Positions 6,477 to 13,386 of a stretch of 16,486 nt of DNA are shown here, one piece after another. Each line of letters begins with the position of its first letter. Position 1 is the stretch's first letter. Where the stretch lies: contig DASUGM010000251.1 of assembly GCA_036274055.1 (NCBI GenBank), forward strand, positions 1 through 16,486. Direction: 5' to 3'. The notes below the pieces were generated by a model. That model did not search any database, was not told the DNA's origin, and worked only from the letters and a program-made list of their open reading frames with translations. A program made the position numbers and the translations under genes. The stretch comes from DASUGM01 sp036274055. GTDB taxonomy: Bacteria > Acidobacteriota > Vicinamibacteria > Vicinamibacterales > SCN-69-37.

Positions 6477-8054
6477 AGATGCTTCTTTCCCGGCTCGCCT
6501 GCACGCGACCGCCAGCGCGCTCAGCCACTCTGCCCGAGCGCGCGTCTCCGGGAGCGCCGCCCACCGATCCACGGCCCACGGCAGCGTCCAGGTCCAGTTG
6601 TGCGCGCCGACGGTGCCGGGCGTGTTGATCCGATCGCGCCAGCCGAAGAGATCCTGGATCGGCAGGAAGACGTCCGTCGAGGCCGAGTGAAATGTCGCGC
6701 CGATCAGCGCGTCGCGCAAGCTGTCGGTCCACGACATCAGCGGGTCGTCGAGACCGCGCGTGCTGCAGGCCTCGAGCGCGAGCACCTGGGCGCGGTCGGC
6801 AACGCCCAGCGTGTCCCACCACATCGCCAGTGGTTCGGTGTCGTGGGTGCCGGTCATCGCCGCCGACGCTGCCGGGTACAGCCTGGGCTCGATGAAGGGC
6901 TGGCCGGGCAGATCGTAGTGTCGCTCCCAACGGAGAACCTTCGATCCGGGGACACCGACGCGCGCGAGCGAGACCCGGACGAAGTCGGGGACGGTGCCGA
7001 GATCCTCGGCGACCAGCGCGGCGCCAGTGTCGCGGAAGATGCCGAGCAGGATCTCGCCCTGCGATGTCTGCGCCGCTTCGCCGTCGGGATTGAAGAACGG
7101 CTCGCCGTCGGGCGGCCGTCCGAACGTCCGGTACAGGCCGACGAGATGATCGATGCGGATGCCATCGAACAAGTCGGCCATGCGGCGAGCACGCCGTCGC
7201 ATCCAGGCGTAGTCGGTCGCGGCAATCGCCGCCCAGTGATACGTCGGCAGGCCCCAGTCCTGCCCGGTGTCGCTGAAGGCATCCGGCGGGACGCCGGCCG
7301 AGACGTCGAGAAAAAACTCGTCGGGTCGCGCCCAGACATCGGCGCTGTCGGTGCGCGCGACGAAGGGGAGATCGCCCATCAGCGCCACGCCGTGCGCGGC
7401 GGTCGTGGCCCGCGCCGCCTGCCACTGCGAGTCGGCGATCCACTGCAAGTACTGATGCCGCAGGACCTCGCGGGACAGGTGGCGGCGCGCCTCGTCGAGC
7501 ACTTTGGGATCGCGGCGGCGGATCGCGTCCGGCCACTGCCGCCAGGACGTGGCCGGAGTCGCGTCGGCGATCGCCATGAAGAGCGCGTAGTCGTCGAGCC
7601 ACCAGCGCTCGCGCGCGATATAGGCCGCCAGCGCCGCGCCACGCGTCGTCAGCTGCGCCCATTCGTCGTCGGCGAACTGCGCGAAGGCGATCGACAAGGC
7701 TTCGCGTTTGACGCGGCGGACGGCGTCGTAGCGGATCGCCGACGAGCGATCGGCAATCGCGAGCGCAATCCGGGCGTCGGCGGAGAGCGCGTCCACGCCG
7801 CCGGCGTAGAGGAAATCGGGCACGGCGCGCAGCGCGATGTAGATCGGATCGATCGCCATCGTCGAGGCCGCGGCGTAGGGAGATGTTTCGCCGCCGCCGA
7901 CGGTGTTGATCGGAAGGAGCATCAGTCGATCGAAGCCGGCCGCGGCGAGCCACGGCGCAAACAGCGGCAAGTCGGCGATCTCACCGATCCCCCAGCTCTT
8001 CGACGAACGCAAAGAGAACAGCGGGGCCATCGCGCCTGCGTGGCGTGGCGTCAT
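6447..8054 (-). CDS. malQ: 4-alpha-glucanotransferase (amylomaltase, GH77)
   Basis: This is a cytoplasmic disproportionating enzyme that transfers alpha-1,4-glucan segments between maltodextrins or glycogen chains. It has 535 residues, normal for GH77. Family motifs in order are SWGIGEIADLPLF (20-32), SPYAAASTMAIDPIYI (58-73), DVSAGVPPDAFSDTGQDWGLPTY (starting 250), the nucleophile Asp302 in GIRIDHLVGLYRTF, the acid/base Glu350 in LVAEDLGTVPD, and Asp405 in TGTHDTEP. All three catalytic acids are present. The ATG overlaps the stop of the upstream aminotransferase (ATGA, 8051-8054), with GGAG 8 bp before it, so it is probably co-translated. No glycogen or maltose genes are next to it. The last nine residues (AKSESQGEE) are encoded by one arm of hairpin element C, so the native C-terminus may have been altered by that repeat. 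Confidence 0.94.
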   Translation of the reverse strand: MTPRHAGAMAPLFSLRSSKSWGIGEIADLPLFAPWLAAAGFDRLMLLPINTVGGGETSPYAAASTMAIDPIYIALRAVPDFLYAGGVDALSADARIALAIADRSSAIRYDAVRRVKREALSIAFAQFADDEWAQLTTRGAALAAYIARERWWLDDYALFMAIADATPATSWRQWPDAIRRRDPKVLDEARRHLSREVLRHQYLQWIADSQWQAARATTAAHGVALMGDLPFVARTDSADVWARPDEFFLDVSAGVPPDAFSDTGQDWGLPTYHWAAIAATDYAWMRRRARRMADLFDGIRIDHLVGLYRTFGRPPDGEPFFNPDGEAAQTSQGEILLGIFRDTGAALVAEDLGTVPDFVRVSLARVGVPGSKVLRWERHYDLPGQPFIEPRLYPAASAAMTGTHDTEPLAMWWDTLGVADRAQVLALEACSTRGLDDPLMSWTDSLRDALIGATFHSASTDVFLPIQDLFGWRDRINTPGTVGAHNWTWTLPWAVDRWAALPETRARAEWLSALAVACRRAGKEASAKSESQGEE

Positions 8055-9256
8055 GCGCGCGGCTCCGTCACGGCGCGGAGCAGCCTGGCGACGCCGTCGC
8101 GGAAGATGGCGGGATCCGGAAGCAGGCTCAGGACCAGGTAGGCCTCACTGGGAAAGTCAAAGAAATAGCCGGGGTGGACGATGACGGATTCATCTTCGAG
8201 CAGGTGAAGGACGAGTTCTTCCTCGCGGTGGAGGGCTGGGACGCGAACGACGACCGACCATCCGCCTTCAGGCGGCAGGATGGAAACGGCGGGATGCGCC
8301 TGGACAAGGCGACTCAACGCCGCCAGATTCTGCTTGAGGCGCGCGAGGATCTGCGCGCGCACCGCGGACCCTTCGTCGAGCAGGCGCGCCGCGGCGAGCT
8401 GGACCGGCGTCGAGACCGAGAGATAAGTGTCGGCGATCACGTCGAGACGCTCGAGTGCCGGCGTGACGAGCTCTGGCGGTCCGGTCACGTCGATCCATGC
8501 GAGCTTCATCTGCGGCAGGCCGACCGACTTCGACAAGCCACCGAGCACGAATGTCAGCGCGCGCGTTTCTCCGCGGAGCGACACCGCGTCCGGGCGCGGG
8601 GTGAGCGGATAGTCGACAAAGACCTCATCGGCGATCAGCGCCAGCTGGCGCTCGGCGGCGTAGATCGCGAGCCACTCGCGATCGTCGCGGCGCAGCATCG
8701 ACCCGGTCGGATTATTCGGACTGACGACGAGCACCGCGCGGGTCCGGGACGTCGTTGCCCGTATCAGGCTCTCGCGGTCGATGGACCAGATGCCGTGATG
8801 TTCGAGCAGGTACGGCGCGGCGTCGACGGCGTCGAGGCGGGTCAGCAGGTCGAACAGCGGGTAGCTCGGGTGCGGCACGAGGACCTGGTCGGCCGGGTCG
8901 CAGAGGAGCTTGAAGATCAGCGAGTAGGCCTCGCTGGTGCTTGAAGTGAGGACAGTCTGTTTGGGGTCGAAAAAGGGACCGGGTCGATTTTTCGCCGCCG
9001 CCTGGTCGAAAAATCGACCCGGTCCCTTTTTCGCAATCGCCGCGCGAGCGCTCAGCAGCCCGCGCGGCTCTGGCGCGTACGACGCCGCGCCCGGATCGGC
9101 GAGGGCCGAGACGAGCGCCGGCGGGTACAAAATCCCGACCCTGGTCGGGTTGGTTTCCGTCAGATCGACCAAGGTCCTGCCGCTGGCGCGGGCGCGCGCC
9201 AGCGCCCGGCTGAACCGGTTCGGCTCGAGCCGGCCGGGCAAACGCGCCGAAAACAT
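8051..9256 (-). CDS. PLP-dependent class I/II aminotransferase with palindrome-encoded insert
   Basis: This is a fold-type I aminotransferase of 401 residues, cytoplasmic, with unknown amino-acid substrate. Recognisable parts are the N-terminal VDLTETNPTRVG (30-41), VLTSSTSEAYS (102-112), SPNNPTG (179-185, with the conserved Asn), Asp210 in LIADEVFVDYP, the PLP Schiff-base Lys243 in GGLSKSVGLPQMK, and a C-terminal small domain. Residues 75-97 are unlike the family. Two similar decapeptides, AKKGPGRFFD and AKNRPGPFFD, are separated by three residues, and both come from the 66-bp inverted-repeat doublet at 8968-9033. The insert lies in the N-terminal part between the substrate loop and the VLTSST segment, away from the Lys. 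All core motifs are intact, so the enzyme may still work. I see no Shine-Dalgarno site before ATG 9256; TAGTCT lies 6 bp upstream, so translation may be leaderless. It is coupled to malQ by ATGA. Confidence 0.9.
   Translation of the reverse strand: MFSARLPGRLEPNRFSRALARARASGRTLVDLTETNPTRVGILYPPALVSALADPGAASYAPEPRGLLSARAAIAKKGPGRFFDQAAAKNRPGPFFDPKQTVLTSSTSEAYSLIFKLLCDPADQVLVPHPSYPLFDLLTRLDAVDAAPYLLEHHGIWSIDRESLIRATTSRTRAVLVVSPNNPTGSMLRRDDREWLAIYAAERQLALIADEVFVDYPLTPRPDAVSLRGETRALTFVLGGLSKSVGLPQMKLAWIDVTGPPELVTPALERLDVIADTYLSVSTPVQLAAARLLDEGSAVRAQILARLKQNLAALSRLVQAHPAVSILPPEGGWSVVVRVPALHREEELVLHLLEDESVIVHPGYFFDFPSEAYLVLSLLPDPAIFRDGVARLLRAVTEPRA
8968..9033. repeat. REP/BIME-like palindromic doublet inside a coding sequence
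   Basis: Two 27-bp arms, 8968-8994 and 9007-9033, are perfect reverse complements separated by 12 bp (CCGCCGCCTGGT). Each arm is itself nearly palindromic, with CGAAAAA at one end, TTTTTCG at the other and GACCnGGTC in the centre, so the arms also match as direct repeats at 22 of 27 positions. Total length is 66 bp (22 codons), leaving the aminotransferase frame open. The layout resembles the paired inverted units of REP/BIME elements, but no REP-associated tyrosine transposase is in the window. Confidence 0.85.
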
Positions 9257-9261
9257 GGCAG

Positions 9262-9271
9262 TAGACTAGTC
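9262..9271. promoter_or_regulatory. Possible overlapping divergent -10 elements
   Basis: The gap between divergent starts is only 9257-9290. It contains TAGACT on the plus strand (9262-9267) and TAGTCT on the minus strand (9263-9268), overlapping the palindrome GACTAGTC (9264-9271). Each matches the TAnnnT core of a -10 box. I see no convincing -35 on either side, and any -35 sequences would lie inside the neighbouring genes. Confidence 0.25.
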
Positions 9272-9290
9272 CACGAGGAGTCCTCACGTG

Positions 9291-10670
9291 ATGTCCCTGA
9301 AGAAACCGCTGCTCGCGATGGCGATCGCAGCCGTCCTGATCCTCCCGACCGCCGCGCAGCAGGCCGCCGCGCCGACACTTTCGGTGCCCTACACCAAATT
9401 CACGCTCGCCAACGGCCTGACCGTGATCCTGCACGAGGATCACAGCGTGCCGCAGGTCGCCGTCAACGTCTGGTATCACGTCGGATCGAGCCGCGAGAAG
9501 TTCGGCCGCACCGGCTTCGCGCATCTCTTCGAGCACCTGATGTTCGAAGGCTCGAAGAACGTCAAGGAAGGCGAATTCGACACGCTCCTCGAGGCCGCCG
9601 GCGGCTCCAACAACGGATCGACGACCACCGATCGAACCAACTACTACGAGCAGCTGCCGTCGAACGCGCTCGATCTGGCGCTGTTCCTCGAATCGGATCG
9701 CATGGGCTACCTGCTCGACGTCGTCACGCCGAAGCTCGTCGACGGGCAGCGCGACGTCGTCAAGAACGAGCGGCGCCAGAGCTACGAGAACGCGCCGTAC
9801 GGGCAGGCGCAGATCAAGATGACCGAGCTGATGTATCCGAAGGAGCATCCGTATCACTGGCCGGTGATCGGTTACATGGAAGACCTGACCGCGGCAACGC
9901 ACGAGGACGTCCAGGAGTTCTTCAAGAAATACTACGCGCCCGGCAACGCCAGCCTGGTGATCGCCGGCGACATCAATCCCGCGGAGGCGCGCAAGCGCGT
10001 CGAGTACTGGTTCGGCGACGTCAAAGGCGGGACCAAAGTGGAACCCTTGACGGTGCCGCCGGCAACGTTGAGCGGTGTCATCAAAGAGACGCTCACCGAC
10101 AAGGTCCAGCTGCCGCGGATCTACCTCTCCTGGCATTCGCCGGCGCTCTATCAGCCGGGCGATGCCGAGCTCGACATCCTCAGCGGCGTGCTCGGCAGCG
10201 GCAAGAACTCGCGGCTCTACAAACGGCTGGTCTATGACCTGCAGCTCGCGCAGGACGTCACCGCCGCGCAGATTTCGGCACGCTACGGCTCACGCTATCT
10301 GATCATGGTCACGGCTCGGCCGTCGCCGGATCCCTACGAGAAGACGCTCGAACGCATCAAGAGCATCGTCGACGAAGAACTCGACAAGCTGCGCGCGACA
10401 CCACCCGACGCGCGCGAGGTCGAGCGCGTGAAGAACGGCTACGAGGCCGGCTTCTTCGGCCAGATGGAGCAAATCGCCGCCAAGGCCGACCAGCTCAACG
10501 CCTACTACTTCGCCACCGGCAACCCGGACTACTTCGCGACCGACCTCGCCCGCTATCAGAAGCTGACACCGCAGGACATTCAGAGCGTGCTGAAGACCTA
10601 TCTGGTGCCCGACAAGCGACTCGAGCTCTCGGTCGTGCCGGAGCCGAAGAAGGCGGGAGGTGCGCGATGA
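9291..10670 (+). CDS. Exported zinc peptidase, M16 family (catalytic subunit)
   Basis: This is a periplasmic M16 (pitrilysin/processing-peptidase-like) metallopeptidase of 459 residues. Residues 1-23 form a signal peptide ending PTAAQQ. The first M16 domain carries the inverted zinc motif HLFEH (His78, Glu81, His82) in RTGFAHLFEHLMFEGSKNV. The third ligand is probably Glu160 in VKNERRQSYEN, at the expected distance of about 77 residues. The C-terminal M16_C domain follows at about 190-380. The length fits the half-size class that works as a dimer with an M16 partner. GAGGAG (9275-9280) serves either GTG 9288 or ATG 9291; I chose ATG, but GTG would add one residue. The next gene starts inside the stop codon (ATGA), so the two M16 proteins are made together and probably form a heterodimer. 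Confidence 0.94.
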   Translation: MSLKKPLLAMAIAAVLILPTAAQQAAAPTLSVPYTKFTLANGLTVILHEDHSVPQVAVNVWYHVGSSREKFGRTGFAHLFEHLMFEGSKNVKEGEFDTLLEAAGGSNNGSTTTDRTNYYEQLPSNALDLALFLESDRMGYLLDVVTPKLVDGQRDVVKNERRQSYENAPYGQAQIKMTELMYPKEHPYHWPVIGYMEDLTAATHEDVQEFFKKYYAPGNASLVIAGDINPAEARKRVEYWFGDVKGGTKVEPLTVPPATLSGVIKETLTDKVQLPRIYLSWHSPALYQPGDAELDILSGVLGSGKNSRLYKRLVYDLQLAQDVTAAQISARYGSRYLIMVTARPSPDPYEKTLERIKSIVDEELDKLRATPPDAREVERVKNGYEAGFFGQMEQIAAKADQLNAYYFATGNPDYFATDLARYQKLTPQDIQSVLKTYLVPDKRLELSVVPEPKKAGGAR

Positions 10671-12115
10671 ATCCCGTGCGAATGTGCGCTCGTGCGATGG
10701 TGCTCCTGTGCGTCTGCCTGATCGCTGCGCCGATGGCGGCCCAGCAGGCGCCCGATCGATCGAAGGCCCCGGCACCGGGGCCGGCGCCGTCGTTGAAGGT
10801 GCCGCCGGTGCAGAAGCGCGTGCTCTCGAACGGCCTGAACGTGTGGGTGGTCGAGATGCACGAAGTGCCGGTCGTCGACGTCACCGCGATCGTCAAGTCG
10901 GGCGCGGCGGCCGATCCGACTGGCAAGTACGGCCTCGCCAGCTTCACCGCGGCGATGCTCGACGAGGGCGCGGGATCGCGCGACGCGCTGCAGTTGTCGG
11001 ACGCAATCGATTTCCTCGGCGCCTCGCTCAGCACCGGCAGCTCGTGGGATTCGTCGAGCGTGAACTTGCATGCGATGGTCTCGAAGCTCGACGCGGCGCT
11101 CCCGATCTTCGCCGACGTCCTGCTAGACCCGGCGTTCTCTCAGGCCGAGATGGATCGCGTGCGCAAGCAGCGGCTGACGTCGCTGCTGCAGACGCGCGAC
11201 AATGCGTCGGCGCTCGCCTCGGCCAGCTTCGCGCGAACGGTCTTCGGGCCGCGCCACCGTTACGGCACGCCAGCGATCGGCAATGAAGCCTCGAACGGCG
11301 AGATGACGATCAGTGAGCTGAAGCAGTTCCACTCCACCTACTACCAGCCGCAGAACGCGTATCTGCTCGTCGTCGGCGACGTCACCCCGGACGTCATCAT
11401 GCCGAAGCTCGAGAAGGCGCTCGGCGCATGGAAGAACGTCGGCACGGTGCCCAAGCCGACGCTGCCGGCAACGCCGCAGCACGGCGCCCGCGAGATCATC
11501 CTGGTCGACAAGCCGGGAGCCGCGCAGTCGGCGATTCGCATGGGCTGGGTCGGCGTCGCGCGCAACACCGCCGACTATTTCGTGCTCGACGTCATGAACA
11601 CAGTGCTCGGCGGGTCGTTCACGTCGCGCCTCAACATGAACCTTCGCGAGGACAAGGGCTACGCGTACGGCGCCTCGTCGGCGTTCGACATGCGCGGCGC
11701 GCCGGGACCGTTCGTCGCCGCCGCCAACGTCCAGACCGACAAGACGGTCGAGTCGCTGACCGAGTTCTTCAAAGAACTCGAAGGCATGAAAACGCCGCTG
11801 TCGACGCCGGAGCTGACCCGGGCGCGCAACCTCGAAGCGCTCAGTTTCCCGGGCGCGTTCGAGACGACCCGGGGCGTCGCCAGCAACCTCGCCGAGCTGG
11901 CGGTCTACGGACTGCCGGAATCGTTCTTCAGCGAGTACGTGCCGAAGATTCAGGCAGTCAGCGTCGCGGACGTCGAACGCGCCGCCAGGCAATATCTGCA
12001 GAGCGACAAATTCGCCGTCGTCGTCGTCGGCGATCTGACGAAGATCGAAAAAGGCATCCGCGCCGCGAACTTCGGGCCGGTGCGGGTCGTGACGGTGGAC
12101 GAGATTTTGAAATAG
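10667..12115 (+). CDS. Exported M16 family protein lacking the zinc motif (partner subunit)
   Basis: The protein has 482 residues. Residues 1-25 form a signal peptide (AAPMAAQQ), followed by a Pro/Ala-rich linker and two M16 domains. Where the upstream protein has HLFEH, this one reads GLASFTAAMLDEGAGSRDAL, so the zinc ligands are missing and it is probably non-catalytic. The C-terminal half retains the M16 glycine/tyrosine segment (NLREDKGYAYGASSAFDM) typical of substrate-binding partners. The pair follows the active/inactive M16 arrangement known from mitochondrial processing peptidase and many bacterial operons. ATG overlaps the upstream stop as ATGA, with GGGAGG 6 bp before it. A repeat-rich gap (element D) follows the stop. 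Confidence 0.93.
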   Translation: MNPVRMCARAMVLLCVCLIAAPMAAQQAPDRSKAPAPGPAPSLKVPPVQKRVLSNGLNVWVVEMHEVPVVDVTAIVKSGAAADPTGKYGLASFTAAMLDEGAGSRDALQLSDAIDFLGASLSTGSSWDSSSVNLHAMVSKLDAALPIFADVLLDPAFSQAEMDRVRKQRLTSLLQTRDNASALASASFARTVFGPRHRYGTPAIGNEASNGEMTISELKQFHSTYYQPQNAYLLVVGDVTPDVIMPKLEKALGAWKNVGTVPKPTLPATPQHGAREIILVDKPGAAQSAIRMGWVGVARNTADYFVLDVMNTVLGGSFTSRLNMNLREDKGYAYGASSAFDMRGAPGPFVAAANVQTDKTVESLTEFFKELEGMKTPLSTPELTRARNLEALSFPGAFETTRGVASNLAELAVYGLPESFFSEYVPKIQAVSVADVERAARQYLQSDKFAVVVVGDLTKIEKGIRAANFGPVRVVTVDEILK

Positions 12116-12124
12116 TCCCAAATG

Positions 12125-12296
12125 CCGTGCGCCAGTGCGCCGGTGCGCCGGTGCGTGTGCGTGTGCGTGTGCGCAGTGCACTTGATGTGGCGGATCGTGG
12201 CCGATTGGGCCGCGATGACGAATCAATATCGGTTCAACGACTGAGGAACGCACGATGCACGCGCATGACGCACGGCGCATCGCGCACAACGCACGG
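12125..12296. repeat. Tandem GTGCGCC/GTGCGT repeats with inverted counterpart (element D)
   Basis: The left arm begins 12127 with three 8-nt units GTGCGCCR, then four 6-nt units GTGCGT/GTGCGC (12151-12174). The right arm, about 12246-12296, is rich in the reverse-complement words (CGCAC, TGCAC, GCGCAC) and ends CGCACGG, the exact complement of CCGTGCG at 12125-12131. Pairing is imperfect, with many possible registers. The 68 bp between the arms (12182-12249) are more AT-rich and could hold a promoter for the next gene, but I see no convincing boxes. The right end overlaps the GGAG ribosome site (12295-12298) of the MBL gene at 12307. Confidence 0.6.
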
Positions 12297-12306
12297 AGCT
12301 GATGAG

Positions 12307-13236
12307 ATGTATCTATCCAGGAGAGATTTTCTCGTAACTTCGACCGCCGCCGTGGCTGGAAGCCGCGTACTGTTCGCCCGGCAGCAGACTCCGGCGCCGA
12401 TCACGCCGGTGTTCACGCCAATTCGCCGCAACGTCGGTTTCTTCACCGGGCGCGGCGGCACGATCGGCTATTTGACGGATCCGAAGGCGATCGTCGCGGT
12501 CGACAGCCAGTTCCCGGACAGCGCCAAGCTGTTCATCGACGGGCTGGCCGCGCAGACCGGGAACCGGCCGATCGACCTGTTGATCAACACGCATCACCAC
12601 GGCGATCACACCGCCGGCAACGGCGCGTTCAAGGGCGTCGCGAAACACATTCTCGCGCACGAGCGCGCCGTCGTGCTTCAAAAGGAAACCTACGATCGCG
12701 CGGTGGAGGCGGCCAAGAGCAACCCGAACGCGACGCCGCCGGCCGTGCCGGTCTACGCCGACAGGACGTTCGGCGCGGTCTGGCGCGAGCAGTTCGGTGA
12801 CGAATGGGTACGGACGACGTACTACGGGCCGGCGCATACTGGCGGGGACGTCGCGATCACCTTCGAACGCGCGAACGTCGCGCACCTCGGCGATCTGATG
12901 TTCAACCGGCGTGAGCCGGTGCTGGACCGGCCGGGCGGGACCAACGTCGGCAACTGGATCAAGATGCTGGCGAAAGCCAGCGGCGATCACGCCGCCGATA
13001 CGATCTTCATCTTCGGCCATGCGGGCGCGAAGTTCCCGTTGACCGGCAGTCGCGCCGACGTTGAGCTGTTGCGAAGCTACCTGACCACGCTCATGGAATT
13101 CGTGAGGGCGCAGCGCGCGGCGGGCCGAACGAAAGAAGAAGTCGCCGCGATGACCGGGCCGCTGAAGGGCTTCGAGGAGCACGGCAATCTCACCGCCCGG
13201 ACGCTGAACGCTGTGTTCGACGAACTGGCCGGCTAG
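12307..13236 (+). CDS. Tat-exported metallo-beta-lactamase-fold hydrolase
   Basis: The protein has 309 residues. It begins MYLSRRDFLVTSTAAVAG, a twin-arginine signal (SRRDFL), so it is probably exported folded with its metals. The MBL metal site is complete: His96, His98, Asp100 and His101 in INTHHHGDHTAGN, His177 in GPAHTGGD, Asp196 in HLGDLMF and His238 in FGHAG. Such proteins hydrolyse beta-lactams, lactones or phosphoesters, and substrate cannot be assigned from motifs. I chose ATG 12307 because the Tat motif follows at once and GGAG lies 8 bp upstream. The frame is open far upstream, but that part is the out-of-frame shadow of the M16 gene plus repeat D. It contrasts with the MBL protein at 2698-4224, whose metal site is degraded. 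Confidence 0.93.
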   Translation: MYLSRRDFLVTSTAAVAGSRVLFARQQTPAPITPVFTPIRRNVGFFTGRGGTIGYLTDPKAIVAVDSQFPDSAKLFIDGLAAQTGNRPIDLLINTHHHGDHTAGNGAFKGVAKHILAHERAVVLQKETYDRAVEAAKSNPNATPPAVPVYADRTFGAVWREQFGDEWVRTTYYGPAHTGGDVAITFERANVAHLGDLMFNRREPVLDRPGGTNVGNWIKMLAKASGDHAADTIFIFGHAGAKFPLTGSRADVELLRSYLTTLMEFVRAQRAAGRTKEEVAAMTGPLKGFEEHGNLTARTLNAVFDELAG

Positions 13237-13330
13237 GCCGTTCACGGTCTCCGATAGTGGAATACCGGCGGGGCCGCTGGAGGTCAGTGGCGCTTGCCGT
13301 TGTTTCACAATTGGAGACCGGCCCCCCGTC

Positions 13331-13336
13331 TATATT
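13331..13336 (+). promoter_or_regulatory. Candidate -10 box upstream of the peptidase/propeller/barrel gene
   Basis: TATATT is the only AT-rich hexamer of its kind in the GC-rich 150-bp gap 13237-13386. It lies 51 bp before ATG 13387. No good -35 hexamer lies 16-18 bp upstream (CAATTG at 13308-13313 is a poor match). The rest of the gap shows no gene and no long repeat. Confidence 0.3.
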
Positions 13337-13376
13337 TGGTACCCGCCTTGCAGTTGCGAGGGCCGGCACCTTCTTC

Positions 13377-13380
13377 GGAG
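13377..13380 (+). promoter_or_regulatory. Ribosome binding site deciding the start at 13387
   Basis: GGAG lies 6 bp before ATG 13387, the codon directly in front of a clear signal peptide. The in-frame upstream start at 13294 would add 31 residues with no signal-peptide character and no ribosome site. Confidence 0.65.
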
Positions 13381-13386
13381 AGCCGA

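Noticed and set aside
6600..8141. Plus-strand open frame opposite malQ
   Set aside because: Shadow of malQ; no domain and no ribosome site, while GH77 catalytic motifs are clear on the other strand.
12127..12174. CRISPR-like array
   Set aside because: Units are 6-8 nt and contiguous, with no spacers and no cas genes; this is a simple tandem repeat.
11428..12306. Upstream extension of the frame of the Tat-exported MBL protein
   Set aside because: It overlaps most of the second M16 gene in another frame and passes through repeat D; the Tat signal and ribosome site place the start at 12307.
13245..13320. Inverted repeat CGGTCTCC / GGAGACCG before the fusion gene
   Set aside because: Only 8 bp with a spacing of about 60 bp; such matches are expected by chance in GC-rich DNA.
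13331..13338. Bacteroidetes-type promoter TATATTTG
   Set aside because: It matches the TAnnTTTG core, but no TTTG lies at the required upstream spacing and gene content does not suggest Bacteroidetes.
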